The notes below the pieces were generated by a model, which saw only the letters and a program-made list of their open reading frames with translations, was not told where the DNA came from and ran no database searches. A stretch of 64,000 bases of DNA from CAWAYR01 sp050250875. GTDB lineage: Bacteria > Acidobacteriota > Vicinamibacteria > Vicinamibacterales > UBA2999. How positions within the stretch are numbered: position 1 is the first letter of the stretch; the number at the start of each line of letters is the position of its first letter. A program made the translations under genes and the position numbers. This document shows positions 61,200 through 64,000 of this stretch, piece by piece. Where the stretch lies: positions 248,001-312,000 of the forward strand of contig JBFWNV010000003.1 in assembly GCA_050250875.1 (NCBI GenBank). The letters run 5' to 3'.

Positions 61200-62138
61200 A
61201 TGGTGACGATCACGCACATCCTGTGCCCGACCGACTTCTCAGAGGTCTCGACCAAGGCCGAGGCGTATGCCATCGCGCTGGCCAAGCGGTATGAGGCCCG
61301 GCTGTCGCTGCTGCACGTCGACCCGCCGATGCCGATGATGGCGCCCTACGGCGAGATCCCGGTCGACATCCGCCTCTTCGAGGAGCAGCGCCGGCAGGCG
61401 GAGCAGGATCTGGCGGCCGCCGGCACGCGGGCCCGCGACGCCGGGCTCGGCGTCGACACCGCCCTCATCGGCGGCTATCCGGGGCGCGAGATCCTCGCCG
61501 TCGCCCGCGAGCAGGACGTCGACCTGATCGTCCTGGGCTCGCACGGCCGCGGCGGCGTCGAGCACCTGCTGCTCGGCTCGGTGGCCGAGAAGGTGCTGCG
61601 CAAGGCGCCCTGCCCCGTCATGGTCGTGCCGGCCGCCGCCACGCCCGAGCGCGGGGTGCTGTTCGGCCGCATCCTGTGCCCGGTCGATGGATCCCAGGCC
61701 TCGGCCGACGCGGTCGCGCAGGCCGTGGACCTGGCCCGCGAGACCGACGGCCAGCTGACGCTGCTGCACGTGGTCGAGCCGATGCCCGAGGCCGGCGAGT
61801 TCGCCGCCCTCGACGTCGATGAGTACCGGCGCGCCGGCGAGGCCTACGGCGCGCGGCTGATGCGCGAGGCGGTCTCCGACACCGTCCGCGAGTGGTGTCG
61901 AATCGACGAGCGCATCGTCGTCGGCAAGCCGGGCGATCGCATCCTCGACACCGCGAAGAACATGGCCGCCGACGTCATCGTGATGGGCGTGCGCGGCCGC
62001 GGCGCCCTCGACCTGCTGGCGTTCGGCTCGACCGCCAACGCCGTGGTGCGCCAGGCGCAGTGTCCGGTGTTCGTGGTCCACCCCAAGGCGGGCGAGCGCC
62101 GCAAGAAAGCGGCGGCGCCGGCGGTGGTCCTGGTCTGA
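61200..62138 (+). CDS. Tandem universal stress protein (two UspA domains), 312 aa
   Basis: Domain 1 (1-145): HILCPTDFSEVSTKAEAYAI ... DLIVLGSHGRGGVEHLLLGS, VAEKVLRKAPCPVMVVP. Domain 2 (about 155-300): ILCPVDGSQASADAVAQAVD ... DVIVMGVRGRGALDLLAFGS, TANAVVRQAQCPVFVVH. Both carry the ATP-binding G-2x-G-9x-G(S/T) loop. Start ATG at 61200 with AAGGGAGACCGACCG upstream. Second gene of the operon from the sigma-54 promoter at 60753. Confidence 0.93.
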   Translation: MVTITHILCPTDFSEVSTKAEAYAIALAKRYEARLSLLHVDPPMPMMAPYGEIPVDIRLFEEQRRQAEQDLAAAGTRARDAGLGVDTALIGGYPGREILAVAREQDVDLIVLGSHGRGGVEHLLLGSVAEKVLRKAPCPVMVVPAAATPERGVLFGRILCPVDGSQASADAVAQAVDLARETDGQLTLLHVVEPMPEAGEFAALDVDEYRRAGEAYGARLMREAVSDTVREWCRIDERIVVGKPGDRILDTAKNMAADVIVMGVRGRGALDLLAFGSTANAVVRQAQCPVFVVHPKAGERRKKAAAPAVVLV

Positions 62139-62153
62139 GCGGAAGGAGGGGCG

Positions 62154-62627
62154 GTGGCGACGATCGCGCTCAAGCACATCCTGGTGCCGACCGATTTCAG
62201 CGAGACGTCACGGGTGGCGCTTCGCTACGCCTTGGCGCTCGCCGATCGCTTCGGCGCCTGCGTGCACCTGCTGCACGCGGTGCAGAATCCGCTCGAACAG
62301 CCGTGGGCGGCCGAGATCTACGCGGTGTCGGCGCCCGAGTACGAGGCGGCGGCCCGTCGCGAATCCGACGCCCAGCTGGCGGCGATGCTGAACGAGACCG
62401 AGCGCCAGAAGTACTGCGCGTGTCTGGTCACCGAGGTCGGCTCGCCGTTCCTGAGCATCGTGCGCTACGCGCAGCGCGAGGCGATCGACCTCATCGTCAT
62501 GGGCACCCACGGGCGCGGTGCGATGGCCCACCTGCTGATCGGCAGCGTCGCCGAGAACGTGGTGCGAAAGGCGCCCTGCCCGGTGCTGACGGTCCGCCAT
62601 CCCGAGCACGAGTTCGTGCTGCCCTGA
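62154..62627 (+). CDS. Universal stress protein UspA, 157 aa
   Basis: Single UspA domain: KHILVPTDFSETSRVALRYA, DLIVMGTHGRGAMAHLLIGS, VAENVVRKAPCPVLTVRHPE with a complete ATP-binding loop. GTG at 62154 preceded by GGAAGGAGGGGCG. Third gene of the receiver-UspA-UspA operon, 15 bases after the tandem UspA gene. Confidence 0.93.
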   Translation: MATIALKHILVPTDFSETSRVALRYALALADRFGACVHLLHAVQNPLEQPWAAEIYAVSAPEYEAAARRESDAQLAAMLNETERQKYCACLVTEVGSPFLSIVRYAQREAIDLIVMGTHGRGAMAHLLIGSVAENVVRKAPCPVLTVRHPEHEFVLP

Positions 62628-62684
62628 ACGACGACGCCCCGCCCGGCACGGGAGCCGCGCCGGGCGTGACCGCCGTCAGCGGGG

Positions 62685-63449
62685 TCAGGGGTTCGCAATG
62701 CGCTCGAAGAGCGCCGCCAGTCGAGTGCGCGCCGTCGCCAGCCGTTCTTCGAGCTGGGTGTAGACGAAGGCGTGCCCGGCGGCGGTGGCTTCGACGATCG
62801 GCACCTCGACCTGCTGGGCATCGCGTTCCAGCGCGGCGCGCCGGTTCGGATCCTTCACGCGGCCGATGGCGGTGCGGGCGTCCTTCAGCAGCGTCCGCGT
62901 CTCGCGCAGGCCTTCGAGCGCCAGCCGCCCGTTGATCGGGTTCTCCGGACGCGGCGCGATCTTGCCGGCGCCGTGGCACTGCGCGCACTGGCCTTCGAGC
63001 GCCCGCGGCGACAGCCGCACGCCGGCCGCTTCGCCGTGGCAGGTGGCGCAGGTCGGCGCGTTCCGGTCGCCGGCGCGGAGCAGCTCGTAGTGCTTGCTCT
63101 TCTGGAACTGGACGAACGGGCCGGCGTGACAGGTGCCGCAGGTCTTGCCGAGGTTCATGCTGTTGACCGGGCTGGCCGGGTTGCTGCGCGGCAGGATGTT
63201 CTGGTGGGCGATGAACGGCTCGAAGCTCTTGGGGTCGCCGCCGTGACAGCTCTCGCAGCCGACGTTCCTGCGGCCGTGCGCCGAGGTGTCCCAGTCCGAC
63301 AGGTGCGAGGCCGATACCGACCCGGGATTGGCGAAGTGGCAGTCGGCGCACCGGCTGCCCCCCAGCCCCTGCGCGTCGGCCGCGGAGGCCACGGCCACCA
63401 TCCCCATCACGCTCACCGCAATCAGTACAGACTTCCAACCGACCGTCAT
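62685..63449 (-). CDS. Periplasmic pentahaem c-type cytochrome, 254 aa
   Basis: Signal peptide about 1-27. Five CxxCH haem motifs: RCADCHF, GCESCHGG, TCGTCHAG, TCATCHGE and QCAQCHGAG, all in the first 150 residues. A helical tail follows (RETRTLLKDARTAIGRVKDP, AFVYTQLEERLATARTRLAA), as in NapC/NrfH-partner or octahaem-type electron carriers. Probably carries electrons in the periplasm during low-oxygen respiration. Convergent with the UspA gene. Confidence 0.85.
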   Translation of the reverse strand: MTVGWKSVLIAVSVMGMVAVASAADAQGLGGSRCADCHFANPGSVSASHLSDWDTSAHGRRNVGCESCHGGDPKSFEPFIAHQNILPRSNPASPVNSMNLGKTCGTCHAGPFVQFQKSKHYELLRAGDRNAPTCATCHGEAAGVRLSPRALEGQCAQCHGAGKIAPRPENPINGRLALEGLRETRTLLKDARTAIGRVKDPNRRAALERDAQQVEVPIVEATAAGHAFVYTQLEERLATARTRLAALFERIANP

Positions 63450-63755
63450 ACACGCCCCCGAGTCGCCGAATTCACGCGTTGTGCCAGGTCGAAGGGAGCG
63501 CGGCTTCCCCCCGATGCCCACCGTTCCGATTCGTCCCGCGCCCGGCCACCGGGCCCGCAGACGGGCCACGACCGCCGTGGAGTATTCCCGTGCCGGCGCG
63601 AAATTCCCGGCGCGGCACCACGCGTCCGGCACGCCCGCGCGCACCAGCCGCCGCCACCCGGCGGCAGCGATCTTGCCCCGAGTACCGACGTGATCGTGGC
63701 TGGCGACGGCGCCGGACGCAAGCAAAATCCGGCGGCGCCAGTGCAGGAGGGTGCG
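63450..63755. other. Divergent intergenic region, no gene seen
   Basis: 306 bases between the pentahaem cytochrome and the DUF2892 gene. GTGCCG...CGGCAC arms occur around 63591-63617. A degenerate sigma-54-like TGGCACA on the minus strand near 63486 lacks the -12 GC. No RNA gene or reading frame with support. Confidence 0.5.
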
Positions 63756-63950
63756 ATGGGAGTCAACCAAGCCGCATGGGACCGCGGATTGCGCCTGGTC
63801 GTCGGCGCGGCGCTGTTGGGAATGGCGCTGGCCGGACCGTGGTGGCCCTGGGGCCTGCTCGGCGCGGTGCCGTTGCTCACGGGCGTGACCGGGTGGTGTC
63901 CGCTCTACGCACTGCTGGGCGTGAGGACGTGTCCGGCACGGAGGGCGTGA
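63756..63950 (+). CDS. DUF2892 (YgaP-like) membrane protein, 64 aa
   Basis: Two hydrophobic segments: RLVVGAALLGMALAGPWWPW and LLGAVPLLTGVTGWCPLYAL, ending LLGVRTCPARRA. The TGWCPLYALLGVRTC motif is diagnostic of DUF2892, which occurs alone or fused to rhodanese domains. GGAGGG precedes the ATG. Its stop overlaps the next start codon (TGATG). Confidence 0.9.
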   Translation: MGVNQAAWDRGLRLVVGAALLGMALAGPWWPWGLLGAVPLLTGVTGWCPLYALLGVRTCPARRA

Positions 63951-64000
63951 TGGCGATGACGCGTACGGTGATGCTCGTGGTGATGACGGCAGTCGCGGGC
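63950..64000 (+). CDS. Start of a secreted or membrane protein (cut by window end)
   Basis: ATG at 63950 overlapping the DUF2892 stop; the 17 visible codons read MAMTRTVMLVVMTAVAG, the beginning of a signal peptide or membrane anchor. The tight coupling to a DUF2892 gene suggests a rhodanese-like or cytochrome partner, but nothing more can be said. Confidence 0.55.
   Translation, partial: MAMTRTVMLVVMTAVAG

Noticed and set aside
63478..63493. Sigma-54 promoter for the pentahaem cytochrome
   Set aside because: TGGCACA is present on the minus strand near 63492-63486, but the position of the -12 GC holds GA, so it fails the invariant rule.

Overview
The window is GC-rich chromosomal DNA that looks like the phylum Acidobacteriota, probably near the Vicinamibacteria. 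Pointers are a VWFA-related acidobacterial protein at the left edge, a DUF2911 protein, a DUF3455 protein, Tat-exported aminotransferases and a periplasmic protein with the N-terminal pattern common in acidobacterial secretomes. No rRNA is present. There are two tRNA genes, tRNA-Lys(TTT) and tRNA-Glu(TTC).

Layout. 1-8.4 kb is ordinary chromosome: secreted proteins, arginase, a cytochrome/beta-propeller protein and a TSUP permease. 8.55-22.27 kb is an integrated element in the 3' end of tRNA-Glu, bounded by a 20-bp direct repeat with 19 identities (8554-8573 and 22251-22270). Its left two thirds is one minus-strand operon: XRE regulator, PrimPol-helicase, small and large terminase candidates, a scaffold-like coiled-coil protein and a large serine integrase. 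No portal, capsid, tail or lysis gene is recognisable, so it resembles a phage satellite or a strongly reduced prophage. Its right third is accessory cargo, including a plus-strand operon of a PIN-like protein, a DUF6338-like membrane protein, two tiny proteins ending in the same proline-rich tail, and a zinc-ribbon protein.

22.6-50.4 kb returns to chromosome: HicB, YjbQ, a sulfite-oxidase-family enzyme, cytochromes, two Tat-type aminotransferases, polyphosphate kinase, an ABC-2 exporter, PurA, a histidine utilisation operon, RNase III fused to a DUF2007-like domain, a SpoIIE-type phosphatase, a trans-sulfuration enzyme, CutA and an FtsB-like protein.

50.5-64 kb is a stress and low-oxygen cluster. 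A FixL-like haem-PAS histidine kinase is divergent from an NtrC-type sigma-54 activator. Around them lie four -24/-12 promoters, in front of a BCAM0308-type protein, a YIP1-Hsp20 pair, a small winged-helix protein and a receiver-UspA-UspA operon. A pentahaem cytochrome gene ends the cluster.

Two patterns run through the chromosome. Ten genes have a -10 box only 6-10 bases before the start codon, which predicts leaderless mRNAs. Several gene junctions carry long inverted-repeat elements built of GGGACC heptads around a shared core.
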